Below, one piece after another: positions 40,124 to 50,079 of a stretch of DNA of 64,000 nt. The DNA lies in the NCBI RefSeq assembly GCF_002354895.1, contig NZ_CP023439.1, positions 1,178,001-1,242,000 on the forward strand. The letters are read 5' to 3'. The notes beneath the pieces are model-generated. The model was given only the letters and a program-made list of their open reading frames with translations, had not been told where the DNA came from and searched no databases. Both the position numbers and the translations under genes were made by a program. Position 1 is the first letter of the stretch; every line of letters begins with the position of its first letter. This stretch comes from Thauera sp. K11 (GTDB lineage: Bacteria > Pseudomonadota > Gammaproteobacteria > Burkholderiales > Rhodocyclaceae).

Positions 40124-40333
40124 GCGTATGGCTCCGGACGGTTCTTGGACGAGGGCGAACGATAGCGCAGAACGGCGCCTCGGGCCGACATCGCCGCAGC
40201 CGAACGGTGGGGCCGCCCGCATTGCCGCGGCGAATCGAAGAATCGAATAAGCAATGCGTTTTTTCTTGGTTCGGCGAATTCGGCCGAAGCGATAGATTTT
40301 CGTCATCGACAAACGATCTCGGGAGAGAACGAC

Positions 40334-41341
40334 ATGCGCTTCAACGCCACCCGCCGTACCCTGCTGGCATTCGCCCTGGCCACCGGCCTCGTCGGCACCA
40401 CGCACGCCGCAACCACGCTGCTCAACGTGTCCTACGACCCGACGCGCGAGCTGTACCAGGAGTTCAACCCCGAGTTCGCCAAGTTCTGGAAGAGCAAGAC
40501 CGGCGAGGACGTCACCATCAAGCAGTCCCACGGCGGTTCGGGCAAGCAGGCGCGCGCGGTGATCGACGGCCTGGAAGCCGACGTCGTCACCCTGGCGCTG
40601 GCCTACGACATCGATGCGATCGCCGACCACGGCGACAAGATCCCCGCCGACTGGCAGAAGCGCCTCGCGCAGAACAGCTCGCCCTACACCTCGACCATCG
40701 TCTTCCTGGTGCGCAAGGGCAATCCGAAGGGCATCAAGGACTGGGGCGACCTGGTGAAGCCGGGCGTCGAGGTCATCACGCCCAATCCCAAGACTTCCGG
40801 CGGCGCGCGCTGGAACTACCTCGCGGCCTGGGGCTATGCGCTGAAGCAGCCCGGCGGCAGCGAGGCCAAGGCGCGCGAATTCGTCGGCGAGCTGCTCAAG
40901 CACGTGCCGGTGCTGGATTCGGCCGCGCGCGGCGCCACCAACACTTTCGTGCAGCGCGGCATCGGCGACGTGCTGCTGGCGTGGGAGAACGAAGCCTTCC
41001 TGTCGGTCAACGAACTGGGGCCGGGCAAGTTCGAGATCGTCGTGCCCTCGGTCTCCGTCCTCGCCGAGCCGCCGGTCACCGTGGTCGATGGCGTCGCGAA
41101 GAAGCGCGGCACCGAGAAGGTCGCGCAAGCCTATCTCGAATACCTGTATTCGCCGACCGGGCAGAAGCTCGCCGCCAAGCACTACTACCGCCCGATCAAG
41201 CCCGAACTGGCCGACCCGAAGGACGTCGCCCGCTTCCCGAAGGTGAAGACCTTCACGGTCGACGAGCTGGGCGGCTGGAGGAAGGTGCAGGACGCCCACT
41301 TCAGCGACGGTGGCGTGTTCGACCAGATCTACGCCAAATAA
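40334..41341 (+). CDS. sbp: periplasmic sulfate-binding protein
   Basis: A 335-residue protein with a signal peptide (about 1-25) and the Sbp/CysP signature: [33 protein letters not shown] and [20 protein letters not shown]. It captures sulfate or thiosulfate for a CysTWA-type importer. The permease and ATPase genes are not adjacent. Location beside a TOBE protein, cysK and the encapsulated desulfurase marks the start of the sulfur locus. GGGAGA precedes the ATG. Confidence 0.93.
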   Translation: MRFNATRRTLLAFALATGLVGTTHAATTLLNVSYDPTRELYQEFNPEFAKFWKSKTGEDVTIKQSHGGSGKQARAVIDGLEADVVTLALAYDIDAIADHGDKIPADWQKRLAQNSSPYTSTIVFLVRKGNPKGIKDWGDLVKPGVEVITPNPKTSGGARWNYLAAWGYALKQPGGSEAKAREFVGELLKHVPVLDSAARGATNTFVQRGIGDVLLAWENEAFLSVNELGPGKFEIVVPSVSVLAEPPVTVVDGVAKKRGTEKVAQAYLEYLYSPTGQKLAAKHYYRPIKPELADPKDVARFPKVKTFTVDELGGWRKVQDAHFSDGGVFDQIYAK

Positions 41342-41370
41342 CCCGGCGGCGCCGGGCGGAGGACAGCATC

Positions 41371-41586
41371 ATGACCATTCAGGCCATCAACGTACGCAAC
41401 CAGTTTCGCGGCAAGGTCAAGGAGATCATCCGCGGCGACGTCGTCAGCGAAGTGGACGTGCAGACGCCCTCGGGCATCGTCACCTCGGTGATCACCACGC
41501 GCTCGGTGGATGAACTCGGCCTCAAGCCGGGCTCGGAAGTCGTCGCCCTGGTGAAATCGACCGAAGTGTCGATCGCCACGCTCTGA
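41371..41586 (+). CDS. TOBE-domain molbindin-like oxyanion-binding protein
   Basis: A 71-residue single TOBE domain (VRNQFRGKVKEIIRGDVVSEV and LKPGSEVVALVKSTEVSI), the size of ModG/Mop-type molbindins. These bind molybdate, tungstate or sulfate in the cytoplasm. It lies 29 bases after sbp in the same direction and is probably co-transcribed, which favours a link to sulfate or molybdate handling. GGAGGA is upstream of the ATG. Confidence 0.88.
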   Translation: MTIQAINVRNQFRGKVKEIIRGDVVSEVDVQTPSGIVTSVITTRSVDELGLKPGSEVVALVKSTEVSIATL

Positions 41587-41629
41587 GTCGCGCCGCGATG
41601 TGTCCGTGTCGGATGTAGGAGGGCGCGCC

Positions 41630-42313
41630 ATGCAGCACACGACCCTGATCGTCCCCGGGTTCCACGGCAGCGGCCCGCTTCACTGGCAGAGCTGGATCGA
41701 GGAGCAACTGCCCGGCGCGCAGCGGGTGCGGGACATCGACTGGGAGTCGCCGGTCCTCGCCCGCTGGGCGGGCGCGGTACGCGGCGAGATCGACGCGGCG
41801 CCGCATGCGGTGTGGCTGGTGGCGCACAGCTTCGGCTGCCTCGCCAGCGTCGTCGCCGCCGCCGACCGCCCCGAGAAGGTGGCGGGCGTGCTGCTGGTCG
41901 CACCGGCGGACCCGCTGCGCTTCGGGCCTTTCGGCCTGCGCGACGCGGTCGGCGACGAGGGCGAGTGCATCGCCGCCTGGCTGCCCGAAACGCCGCTGGA
42001 GTGCCCCAGCACGGTGGTCGCGAGCAGCAACGACCCGTGGGTGAAACTCGACAGCGCGGCTTTCTGGGCCGAGCGCTGGGGCAGCCGGCTGATCGACATC
42101 GGCGAGGCGGGACACATCAATACCGAATCGGGCTTCGGCCCCTGGCCCTTCGGCCTGGAACTGCTCACCGCCATGCAGCGCGTGCATGACGACGTGCCGC
42201 TGGGCACCATCTCGGGCGAGGCGAATTCGCAGCGGGGGCGGCACGGCGCGCTGGCGCGCGTTCGCCATCACACGCGCTTCACGCTCAACCGGCTGGTCGG
42301 ACGGGACATGTGA
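41630..42313 (+). CDS. RBBP9/YdeN-family serine hydrolase
   Basis: A 227-residue alpha/beta hydrolase with VPGFHGSGPLHWQSWIE, the nucleophile motif VAHSFGC, a catalytic Asp in SSNDPWV and His in EAGHINTESG. The natural substrate of this family in bacteria is unknown. It follows the TOBE gene by 43 bases with a strong AGGAGG site and is closed by a terminator, so sbp-TOBE-hydrolase may be one transcript. Confidence 0.88.
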   Translation: MQHTTLIVPGFHGSGPLHWQSWIEEQLPGAQRVRDIDWESPVLARWAGAVRGEIDAAPHAVWLVAHSFGCLASVVAAADRPEKVAGVLLVAPADPLRFGPFGLRDAVGDEGECIAAWLPETPLECPSTVVASSNDPWVKLDSAAFWAERWGSRLIDIGEAGHINTESGFGPWPFGLELLTAMQRVHDDVPLGTISGEANSQRGRHGALARVRHHTRFTLNRLVGRDM

Positions 42314-42368
42314 TCCGCCTCCTGCGGGGCGGGAGATATGCTTTCCGCAATGCGCCGATCATTGGAAT

Positions 42369-42392
42369 GCCGCCTTTCGAGGCGGCTTTTTT
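42369..42392 (+). terminator. rho-independent terminator after the hydrolase gene
   Basis: GCCGCCT-TTCG-AGGCGGC forms a 7-bp stem with a TTCG loop and is followed by six T. It separates the sbp transcript from the rhodanese-encapsulin operon. Confidence 0.9.
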
Positions 42393-42576
42393 GTGCCCGG
42401 ACGCCGCGCCGGACTATCCCGTTTTCGTGCTTACGATCTGATTTTTTATTGGTTCGCCGGCGCGTCACCCCGGCGTAACTTCCGAGACCTGAACACGCAA
42501 TTCCCGACAACACCGGTACGGACCGAGGCCGATCGACAGCGCGGCGACCGGCCCGCGAGCGAACCAGGAGACTGCC

Positions 42577-43089
42577 ATGACCGCAACCGCCCTAGCCATC
42601 CGTGAAACCGAACAGCCCGCAGCCGGGGATGGGACGCCCGTCGCCGCCGGGCATCCCATCCTCGCCGTCGCCCGCCGGCGTGCCGCGGAGCACGGGCTGC
42701 CCTATGCCGGCGGCGTCACGCCGCAGGAAGCCTGGGCGTTGTTCAGCGCCCACGAAGCGGCTCTGGTCGACGTGCGCAGCGCCGAGGAGCGCAAGTTCGT
42801 CGGCCACGTGCCCGGCTCCCTGCACGTGGCGTGGGCGACCGGTACCGGGCTGACCCGCAATCCGCGCTTCGTGCGCGAACTGGAATTCAAGACGGGCAAG
42901 GATGCGGTGGTGCTGCTGCTGTGCCGCAGCGGCAAGCGTTCGGCGCTGGCGGCCGAGGCGGCGGCGAAGGCGGGCCTCACCAATGTCTTCAACGTCCTCG
43001 AAGGCTTCGAGGGTGATCTCGACGAGCAGCAGCGGCGCGGCACGTTCAACGGCTGGCGCTTTGCCGGCCTGCCCTGGGCGCAGGACTGA
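42577..43089 (+). CDS. rhodanese-domain sulfurtransferase of the encapsulin operon
   Basis: A 170-residue single-domain rhodanese: VDVRSAEERKFVGHVPGSLHV, active-site loop LCRSGKRSA with the persulfide-carrying Cys near residue 116, and a Trp-rich end. A 45-residue N-terminal extension precedes the domain. Rhodaneses move sulfane sulfur between carriers. It opens the operon containing cysK, epsC, the shell and the desulfurase, and could load or unload sulfur for the compartment. AGGAG lies 7 bases upstream. The 263 bases before it hold a terminator and no recognised promoter. Confidence 0.92.
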   Translation: MTATALAIRETEQPAAGDGTPVAAGHPILAVARRRAAEHGLPYAGGVTPQEAWALFSAHEAALVDVRSAEERKFVGHVPGSLHVAWATGTGLTRNPRFVRELEFKTGKDAVVLLLCRSGKRSALAAEAAAKAGLTNVFNVLEGFEGDLDEQQRRGTFNGWRFAGLPWAQD

Positions 43090-43143
43090 CCAGCCCGCAC
43101 GCCCGGTCCCGATTTCCGTCAGTCCATTCTTACAGGATCCATC

Positions 43144-44117
<974 letters not shown>

Positions 44118-44121
<4 letters not shown>

Positions 44122-45086
44122 GATCCCCGACGCCGGTGATTGCGCCGGCGGCCAACGTCGAGGGCGGGTGGGGCCTCGAACGCATCGTCGCCGAATTGCG
44201 CCAGGCGCGCGAGCGCTGGCGTGCTGCACAACAGCGCAAACGCGAATTCGGCGTGCGCGAGTTCCCGTCGCGCGATGCGCTGCGCGACATCGCGGCCGCC
44301 CTGTGCGGCGGTCTGTTTCCGATGCGCCTCGGGCCCGCCGACCTCTGCCGCGGAGGCGAGGATTTCTACGTCGGGCATACGCTGGACAGCGCGCTCAACG
44401 CGCTGCTGCACCAGGTCCGGCTGGAACTCGCCTACGAGGCGCGGCACGACGGCGGCAGCCCCGACGAAATCTCGGCAAGGGCGGTGGACATCGTGCGCGC
44501 CTTTGCCGCCGGGCTGCCCCGCCTGCGCGAGCTGCTCGACACCGACGTGCAGGCCGCGTTCGATGGCGACCCTGCGGCGCACAGCGTGGACGAGGTGCTG
44601 CTGTGTTACCCCGGCGTGCTCGCGGTGATCCATCACCGCCTCGCCCACGAGTTGTACACGCTCGGCGTGCCGCTGGTCGCGCGCATCCTCTCCGAGATCG
44701 CGCATTCGCAGACCGGCATCGACATCCATCCCGGGGCGCGCATCGGCGGCGGCTTCTTCATCGACCACGGCACCGGCGTTGTCATCGGCGAGACGGCGGT
44801 GATCGGCCAGCGGGTGCGCCTCTATCAGGCGGTCACGCTCGGCGCCAGGCGTTTCGAGACCGATGCCGAGGGGAATCTGGTGAAGGGCGGCGCGCGCCAT
44901 CCCATCGTCGAGGACGACGTCGTGATCTACGCCGGCGCCACCGTGCTCGGCCGCATCACGATAGGCAGCGGTTCCCGCATCGGCGGCAACGTCTGGCTGA
45001 CGCGCAGCGTGCCTCCGGGCAGCAACGTCACCCAGGCGGGCGTGCGCCACGAGCGGCTCGAGGGAGGCGATGGGGCCTACATCTAA
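44118..45086 (+). CDS. epsC: serine O-acetyltransferase, EpsC type
   Basis: A 322-residue serine acetyltransferase with a helical N-terminal domain and a left-handed beta-helix of hexapeptide repeats ([40 protein letters not shown]). It makes O-acetylserine from serine and acetyl-CoA. The N-terminal part is longer than in E. coli CysE, as usual for EpsC proteins found in desulfurase-encapsulin operons. It overlaps cysK by four bases and the XRE gene by 17 bases. Confidence 0.94.
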
Positions 45087-45306
45087 CTTTGGCCCCGTCG
45101 TTCGCGATCTGAGGGCGGTGCGAGGCTGGTCGCAGGAAAAGCTCGCGGAAATGGCCGGCCTCGATCGTTCGTACATCGGCGAGATCGAGCGCGGCGATGC
45201 CGTGCCGTCGCTGATCACCGCCCAGAAGCTCGCCAGGGCGCTGCAGACGAGACTGTCCGAACTGATCGCGCGGTGCGAATGCGTCCGCGGGCCGTCTCCG
45301 GACTGA
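45070..45306 (+). CDS. XRE-family regulator of the encapsulin operon
   Basis: A 78-residue protein that is a single HTH_3 domain (VRDLRAVRGWSQEKLAEMAG, LDRSYIGEIERGDAVPSL) followed by a short tail with Cys 69 and Cys 71 in the pattern RCEC. The CxC pair could sense redox or sulfane sulfur (inference). The gene starts inside epsC. An inverted repeat overlapping a promoter lies directly downstream, before the shell gene, and is its most likely target. Confidence 0.88.
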   Translation: MGPTSNFGPVVRDLRAVRGWSQEKLAEMAGLDRSYIGEIERGDAVPSLITAQKLARALQTRLSELIARCECVRGPSPD

Positions 45307-45319
45307 TGGCGATAGCCCG

Positions 45320-45348
45320 TTGAGGCAGCGCAGGGGCGGACAGATACT
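45320..45348 (+). promoter_or_regulatory. putative sigma70 promoter of the encapsulin shell gene
   Basis: TTGAGG - 17 bases - GATACT, four of six matches in each hexamer, with ideal spacing. The -10 hexamer lies within an inverted repeat. Predicted initiation is near 45355, about 50 bases before the shell ATG, which has AAGGAG. The shell and cargo genes may thus be expressed separately from the upstream enzymes. Confidence 0.6.
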
Positions 45349-45381
45349 TCCCGTTATCTGGATTTTTCATATCCATATCTG
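45341..45381. promoter_or_regulatory. candidate operator cluster upstream of the shell gene
   Basis: CAGATA (45341-45346) and TATCTG (45355-45360) form a perfect inverted repeat; a further TATCTG follows at 45376-45381 and a smaller GGAT...ATCC repeat lies between. The arrangement overlaps the predicted -10 and start site, as expected for a repressor such as the adjacent XRE protein. Confidence 0.6.
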
Positions 45382-45403
45382 TTTTTGACGTAAGGAGTCG
45401 AAC

Positions 45404-46342
45404 ATGGCAGCAGAGAACAAGGTGCATCACGCTCTTGGCGACACCGCGGCCCGCCAGTTGGCCAACGCGACCAAGACCGTTCCGCAACTGGCGACCATCA
45501 CGCCGCGCTGGCTGGTGCATTTCCTGGAATGGCTGCCGGTCGAGGCAGGCATCTATCGCCTGAACAAGGTCAAGAACCCGCAGGACGTGCGGGTTTCATG
45601 TTCGCAGCGCGAAGACGAGGGTGATCTGCCGGAGATCTTCGTTGATTACGAGGAGCAGCCGCGCGAGTACTTCCTGAACGCGGTGACCACGGTTCTCGAC
45701 GTCCACACCCGCATCTCCGATCTCTACAGCAGCCCGCACGACCAGATCAAGGAACAACTGCGCCTGACGATCGAGACCGTCAAGGAGCGGCAGGAGTCCG
45801 AACTGATCAACAACCCCGACTACGGCCTGCTCGCCAACGTGGCGGATGATCAGCGCATTTCCACGCTGACCGGCGCGCCGACCCCGGACGACCTCGATGA
45901 TCTCCTCTCCAAGGTGTGGAAGGAGCCCGCCTTCTTCCTGGCGCATCCGCTGGGCATCGCCGCCTTCGGCCGCGAATGCACCCGCCGCGGCGTGCCGCCC
46001 CCCACCGTGTCGCTGTTCGGCGCCCAGTTCATCACCTGGCGCGGCATCCCGCTGGTGCCGTCGGACAAGGTGTCGGTCGAGGACGGCAAGACCAAGATCC
46101 TGCTGCTGCGTGTGGGCCAGAAGCGCCAGGGCGTATCCGGCCTGTTCCAGCCCGGCGTCGCCGGCGAGCAGGGGCCGGGGCTGTCGGTGCGCTTCATGGG
46201 CATCAGCCGCAACGCGATCGCGTCCTACCTGATCTCGCTCTACTGCTCGCTGGTGGTTCACACCGAAGACGCGCTGGCCGTGCTCGATGACGTTGAAGTG
46301 GGCAAGTACCATGACTATTCCGCTCTCGACACCTACAAGTAA
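45404..46342 (+). CDS. family 2A encapsulin nanocompartment shell protein
   Basis: A 312-residue shell protein of the SrpI type: LATITPRWLVHFLEWLPVEAGIYRLNKVK, FVDYEEQPREYFLNAVTTVLDVHTRISDLYS, then PAFFLAHPLGIAAFGRECTRRGV and VRFMGISRNAIASYLISLYCSLVVHTEDAL. It has the HK97 capsid fold by family and lacks the cNMP-binding insertion of family 2B. Family 2A shells are known to assemble around a cysteine desulfurase, and the next gene encodes exactly that. Some relatives have been tied to sulfur storage. It carries its own promoter region and AAGGAG site; older databases call it a major membrane protein. Confidence 0.95.
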   Translation: MAAENKVHHALGDTAARQLANATKTVPQLATITPRWLVHFLEWLPVEAGIYRLNKVKNPQDVRVSCSQREDEGDLPEIFVDYEEQPREYFLNAVTTVLDVHTRISDLYSSPHDQIKEQLRLTIETVKERQESELINNPDYGLLANVADDQRISTLTGAPTPDDLDDLLSKVWKEPAFFLAHPLGIAAFGRECTRRGVPPPTVSLFGAQFITWRGIPLVPSDKVSVEDGKTKILLLRVGQKRQGVSGLFQPGVAGEQGPGLSVRFMGISRNAIASYLISLYCSLVVHTEDALAVLDDVEVGKYHDYSALDTYK

Positions 46343-48182
46343 CGGGCTGGCCGCCCCTGCCGGCCTGCCCGACGTGTCGGTGCTGACCCAGCTCGCGGGC
46401 GAGTTCTTCGCCCAGTTGCCGACCGGGCTGCCGGATGCGCGCCTGCCATTCGGTCCGCCGCCGCAGCCGCCGCAGACCGAGATTGCGCTCGGCAACCGCG
46501 CGCCGTCCCTGGCGCCGATCGACGGCACGCCGACCGGCGCGCCCGGGCCCGTGGTGGATGCCGCATCCGCCGCGGGCGGCGCGGGCAACCCCGCGTACGG
46601 CGTGCCGGAAGCCTATGCCGCCGCACTGCCCATCGTCGCGCCGCCGCAGCCCGCCGGCGTTCCGAACGGCGTGCCGTCGTCGCCGTACTATTTCCTGGGC
46701 GAAGCCAGCGCGTATCCGTCGGCATTGCCGGAAGGGCCGGAAACGGCAGCGGCGTCGGTGCCGGAGGACCGCGTCAGCGCGCAATCCTTCGGGCTGCCGG
46801 GCGATGCGCAGTTGCGTGCGCTGCTCGCCGGGCTCGGCGCGGATTCGCGCGCTACCGTACCGGGGGCGCAGCCGGCCGGCGCCGGCGCCCCGGCGTTCTA
46901 CTTCCTGGACGAGCCGGACGCCGGTCCGGTGCCCGCCGCGACGCCGGCGGCCCGTGCCCCGTTCGACGTCCAGGCCGTGCGCCGCGATTTCCCCATCCTC
47001 CAGGAACGGGTCAACGGCCGGCCGCTGATCTGGTTCGACAACGCGGCGACGACGCACAAGCCGCAGGCGGTCATCGACCGGCTGGCGTATTTCTACCGGC
47101 ACGAGAACTCCAACATCCACCGCGCCGCGCATGAACTGGCGGCGCGGGCGACCGACGCCTACGAGGGCGCGCGTGACAAGGTTGCGCGCTTCATCGGGGC
47201 CGGGTCGCCGGAGGAGATCATCTTCGTGCGCGGCGCCACCGAAGGCATCAACCTGATCGCCAAGACCTGGGGCTGGCAGAACGTGGACGAGGGCGACGAG
47301 ATCGTCGTGTCCCACCTCGAGCATCACGCCAACATCGTGCCGTGGCAGCAGCTTGCCGCCGCCAAGGGGGCGAAGCTCAGGGTGATCCCGGTCGACGATT
47401 CCGGCCAGGTGCTGCTCGACGAGTACCGCAAGCTGCTCAACGGCCGCACCCGCATCGTCGCGGTGACGCAGGTATCGAACGCGCTCGGCACCGTCGTTCC
47501 GGTGAAGGAGATCGTGGCGATGGCCCATGCGGCGGGGGCCACGGCGCTGGTCGACGGCGCGCAGTCGGTGTCGCACATGCGGGTGAATGTGCAGGACATC
47601 GACGCCGACTTCTTCGTGTTCTCCGGCCACAAGGTGTTCGCGCCGACCGGCATCGGCGCGGTGTATGGCAAGCGCGCGCTGCTGGAGGACATGCCGCCGT
47701 GGCAGGGCGGCGGCAACATGATCGCCGACGTGACCTTCGAGAAGACGATCTACCACGGGCCGCCGACCCGCTTCGAGGCCGGCACCGGCAACATCGCCGA
47801 TGCGGTCGGCCTCGGCGCGGCGATCGACTACGTCGAGCGCATCGGCATGGAGAACATCGCGCGCTACGAGCACGACCTGCTCGTGTACGCGACTCACGGG
47901 CTCCTCGCCGTTCCCGGCCTCAAGCTGATCGGCACGGCCAAGGACAAGGCCAGCGTGCTGTCCTTCGTGCTGAACGGCTACACCACCGAAGAGGTGGGCA
48001 AGGCGCTGAACGAGGAAGGCATCGCCGTGCGCTCCGGCCACCACTGCGCCCAGCCCATCCTGCGCCGCTTCGGCCTCGAGGCGACGGTCCGCCCGTCGCT
48101 CGCCTTCTACAACACCTGCGAGGAAGTCGACACGCTGGTCGCGGTACTGCAGCGGCTGGCGTCGGGCAGAGCGAGGCGCTGA
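46311..48182 (+). CDS. encapsulated cysteine desulfurase with N-terminal targeting extension
   Basis: About 623 residues. The first 217 are Ala/Pro/Gly-rich and probably disordered, opening with LPDVSVLTQLAGEFFAQLP and carrying two related motifs, YYFLGE (126-131) and FYFLDE (196-201). From 218 a SufS/CsdA-type desulfurase follows: WFDNAATTHKPQAV, GATEGINLIA, PLP lysine in FSGHKVF (about 441) and persulfide Cys in RSGHHCAQ (about 579). It turns cysteine into alanine plus enzyme-bound persulfide. The long extension is the known cargo-loading feature of family 2A systems. The start overlaps the shell gene by 32 bases; ATG 46287 is an alternative. Confidence 0.95.
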   Translation: MTIPLSTPTSNGLAAPAGLPDVSVLTQLAGEFFAQLPTGLPDARLPFGPPPQPPQTEIALGNRAPSLAPIDGTPTGAPGPVVDAASAAGGAGNPAYGVPEAYAAALPIVAPPQPAGVPNGVPSSPYYFLGEASAYPSALPEGPETAAASVPEDRVSAQSFGLPGDAQLRALLAGLGADSRATVPGAQPAGAGAPAFYFLDEPDAGPVPAATPAARAPFDVQAVRRDFPILQERVNGRPLIWFDNAATTHKPQAVIDRLAYFYRHENSNIHRAAHELAARATDAYEGARDKVARFIGAGSPEEIIFVRGATEGINLIAKTWGWQNVDEGDEIVVSHLEHHANIVPWQQLAAAKGAKLRVIPVDDSGQVLLDEYRKLLNGRTRIVAVTQVSNALGTVVPVKEIVAMAHAAGATALVDGAQSVSHMRVNVQDIDADFFVFSGHKVFAPTGIGAVYGKRALLEDMPPWQGGGNMIADVTFEKTIYHGPPTRFEAGTGNIADAVGLGAAIDYVERIGMENIARYEHDLLVYATHGLLAVPGLKLIGTAKDKASVLSFVLNGYTTEEVGKALNEEGIAVRSGHHCAQPILRRFGLEATVRPSLAFYNTCEEVDTLVAVLQRLASGRARR

Positions 48183-48212
48183 TCCGGCGCGGCCGCCGAC
48201 GTTCGAAGAAAG

Positions 48213-48240
48213 AGGGCCACGGAGCGATCCGTGGCCCTTT
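48213..48240 (+). terminator. terminator after the desulfurase gene
   Basis: AGGGCCACGGA - GCGA - TCCGTGGCCCT forms an 11-bp stem followed by TTTG. It closes the encapsulin operon, 31 bases after the desulfurase stop. Confidence 0.8.
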
Positions 48241-48305
48241 GTCCGTCCGCGGCCGGGGCGTCGCATCGATCTGTCAGACTGCAGGCTTACGGTAAGCCGG
48301 GGCAA

Positions 48306-48890
48306 ATGACGATGGATTCCGCCGATGCCTATGAGGCTCACGCTCACGCGTTCCTGCAGGCGCGCGACGGGTCGCCGACCGGCGCGCAGGCCGTGGACCG
48401 CTGGAGCCGCACTCTGCGCACCGGCTCCGCCGTCATCGAACTGGCGTGCGGCGGTGGCTATCCGGTAACGCGGGTCCTCCATGCCGCGGGGCTGCGGCTC
48501 CGGGCGGTCGATGCTTCCCCGACGCTAGTCGCGGCGTTCGAGTCCCGCTTTCCCGATATCCCGGTTCAATGTGCCAGGGTGCAGGAAAGCGACTTCTTCG
48601 GTCGAACCTATGATGCGGCCGTCGCGATCGGCCTGGTTTTCCTGCTGCCGGAACCGGAGCAGCGCGCGCTGATTTCCAGGGTCGCCACGATCCTGGTGCC
48701 CGGGGGCCGATTCCTGTTCACGGCTCCCATCGAGAGAGGCAACTGGCCGGACATGAGCACCGGCCTGGAATGCCGCTCACTGGGGCAGGCCGGCTATGAA
48801 GCGTGCCTGAAGGAAGCCGGGTTTCGGGTCGTCGGCACATTCATCGACAGGGGCGGTAACAACTATTACGACGCGGAGCGATCGGGGTGA
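48306..48890 (+). CDS. class I SAM-dependent methyltransferase
   Basis: A 194-residue protein with motif I VIELACGGGYPVTRVL, an acidic SAM-ribose position (RAVDASP), and LVPGGRFLFTAPIERGNW. The substrate is unknown. It stands directly after the encapsulin terminator and appears to be a separate unit. ATG 48306 or 48312 are both possible; neither has a strong ribosome site. Confidence 0.82.
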   Translation: MTMDSADAYEAHAHAFLQARDGSPTGAQAVDRWSRTLRTGSAVIELACGGGYPVTRVLHAAGLRLRAVDASPTLVAAFESRFPDIPVQCARVQESDFFGRTYDAAVAIGLVFLLPEPEQRALISRVATILVPGGRFLFTAPIERGNWPDMSTGLECRSLGQAGYEACLKEAGFRVVGTFIDRGGNNYYDAERSG

Positions 48891-49085
48891 GGGCAGGCGG
48901 TGCCGCCCGGGCGCCGTTCCCGCATGGGCACCCGTCGTCGGGGGACGCCTCCATCTCGCCGAGGTGCTGCTCACGCAGCCGCTGATGTGGTCGTGGGCAA
49001 TGAGCCGGGAACGGCGGGACGCTGTCCGACGATCCGGCCCCCGTCGCCCGTGGTAGGGTACGCACCTCCGCAAGAGGTCATGACG

Positions 49086-49451
49086 ATGAACCTGCCGCCC
49101 ACCCCTCCTGCCCCTGCCGAAAGCCGCGGCACGCGTGCCGCGCTGGTCTTTGCGCTGACGGCGGAACGCCTCTCGATCTGGTACGAGCACGGCCGGTGGC
49201 CGACCGAGGCGCAGGGTGCCACCCTGGCTGCGGACTGGCTCGGCCGCACGCGGCGCAGTCTGCCCCTGGCCGACCGCCGCCTCCTGTCGGAGCGCAGCGA
49301 CGGGCTTGCGCGCCGGATCGCGGCTTCGCTGTCGAGGGAAGCGGGGCTTTACACGGCGCACGAGATGATGGAAGCACTCGACCCCAATTACGAATCCGAA
49401 CTGTCGCGTTCCCTGATGGACGAATGCGCGAGGCTGGTGGCAAATGACTGA
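49086..49451 (+). CDS. hypothetical small protein upstream of a DUF938 methyltransferase
   Basis: A 121-residue protein of unknown function. It shows predicted helices, WYEHGRWPTEAQ in the middle and an acidic end ([11 protein letters not shown]), no signal peptide and no membrane segment. ATG 49086 has GAGG 8 bases upstream. It overlaps the following methyltransferase by eight bases, so the two are probably coupled. The 195-base gap before it shows nothing clear. Confidence 0.7.
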   Translation: MNLPPTPPAPAESRGTRAALVFALTAERLSIWYEHGRWPTEAQGATLAADWLGRTRRSLPLADRRLLSERSDGLARRIAASLSREAGLYTAHEMMEALDPNYESELSRSLMDECARLVAND

Positions 49452-50049
49452 GGACCGCCGCCGGTTCGCGCCCGCGACGGAGCGCAATCGCGATTTCATC
49501 CTGCCCATCCTGCGGCGCCTGCTGCCGGCGGCAGGCACGGTGCTGGAGATCGGCAGCGGCACCGGCGAGCACGCGGTGTATTTTGCCGGGCACCTTCCCG
49601 AACTGGATTGGCAGCCGACCGAAACGGACGAGCCTGCCCTCGAATCGATCGCCGCCTGGCGCGCGCATGCCGGCCTGGCCAACGTCGCCCCGCCCGTGCG
49701 GCTGGACGTTCGCCGCCGCCCATGGCCCGTCGCGCACGCCGTCGCGGTGGTGGCGATCAACGTCGTGCATTATTCGCCCTGGTCCAGCACCGACGCGCTG
49801 TTCCAGGGCGCGGCCGAAATCCTGCCGGCCGGCGCGGTGCTGTACCTGTACGGCCCCTACAGGCGCGGCGGCAGGCACACCGCGCCCAGCAATGCCGCCT
49901 TCGACGAATGGCTGCGGGGCGTCGACCCGGGCTTCGGCGTGCGCGATCTCGAAGCGGTGGAGGCGGCGGCCAGGGCCCACGGCTTCGGGCTGGAGGAAGT
50001 CATCGACATGCCGGCCAACAATCTGAGCCTGGTGTTTCGCCGCGCATAG
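49444..50049 (+). CDS. DUF938-family class I SAM-dependent methyltransferase
   Basis: A 201-residue protein with the DUF938 pattern: [34 protein letters not shown] (motif I), INVVHYSPW and [18 protein letters not shown]. Family members are predicted small-molecule methyltransferases; the substrate is not known. It is convergent with chrA, 30 bases apart, with no obvious terminator. Confidence 0.9.
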   Translation: MTEDRRRFAPATERNRDFILPILRRLLPAAGTVLEIGSGTGEHAVYFAGHLPELDWQPTETDEPALESIAAWRAHAGLANVAPPVRLDVRRRPWPVAHAVAVVAINVVHYSPWSSTDALFQGAAEILPAGAVLYLYGPYRRGGRHTAPSNAAFDEWLRGVDPGFGVRDLEAVEAAARAHGFGLEEVIDMPANNLSLVFRRA

Positions 50050-50079
50050 GGTGTCTCCGGCCTCGGTGCTGCAGGGGCG

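Noticed and set aside
40240..40333. Weak -35/-10-like hexamers and TTCGGCCGAA palindrome before sbp
   Set aside because: Matches are poor and spacing doubtful; a CysB-dependent promoter is possible but cannot be supported from sequence alone.
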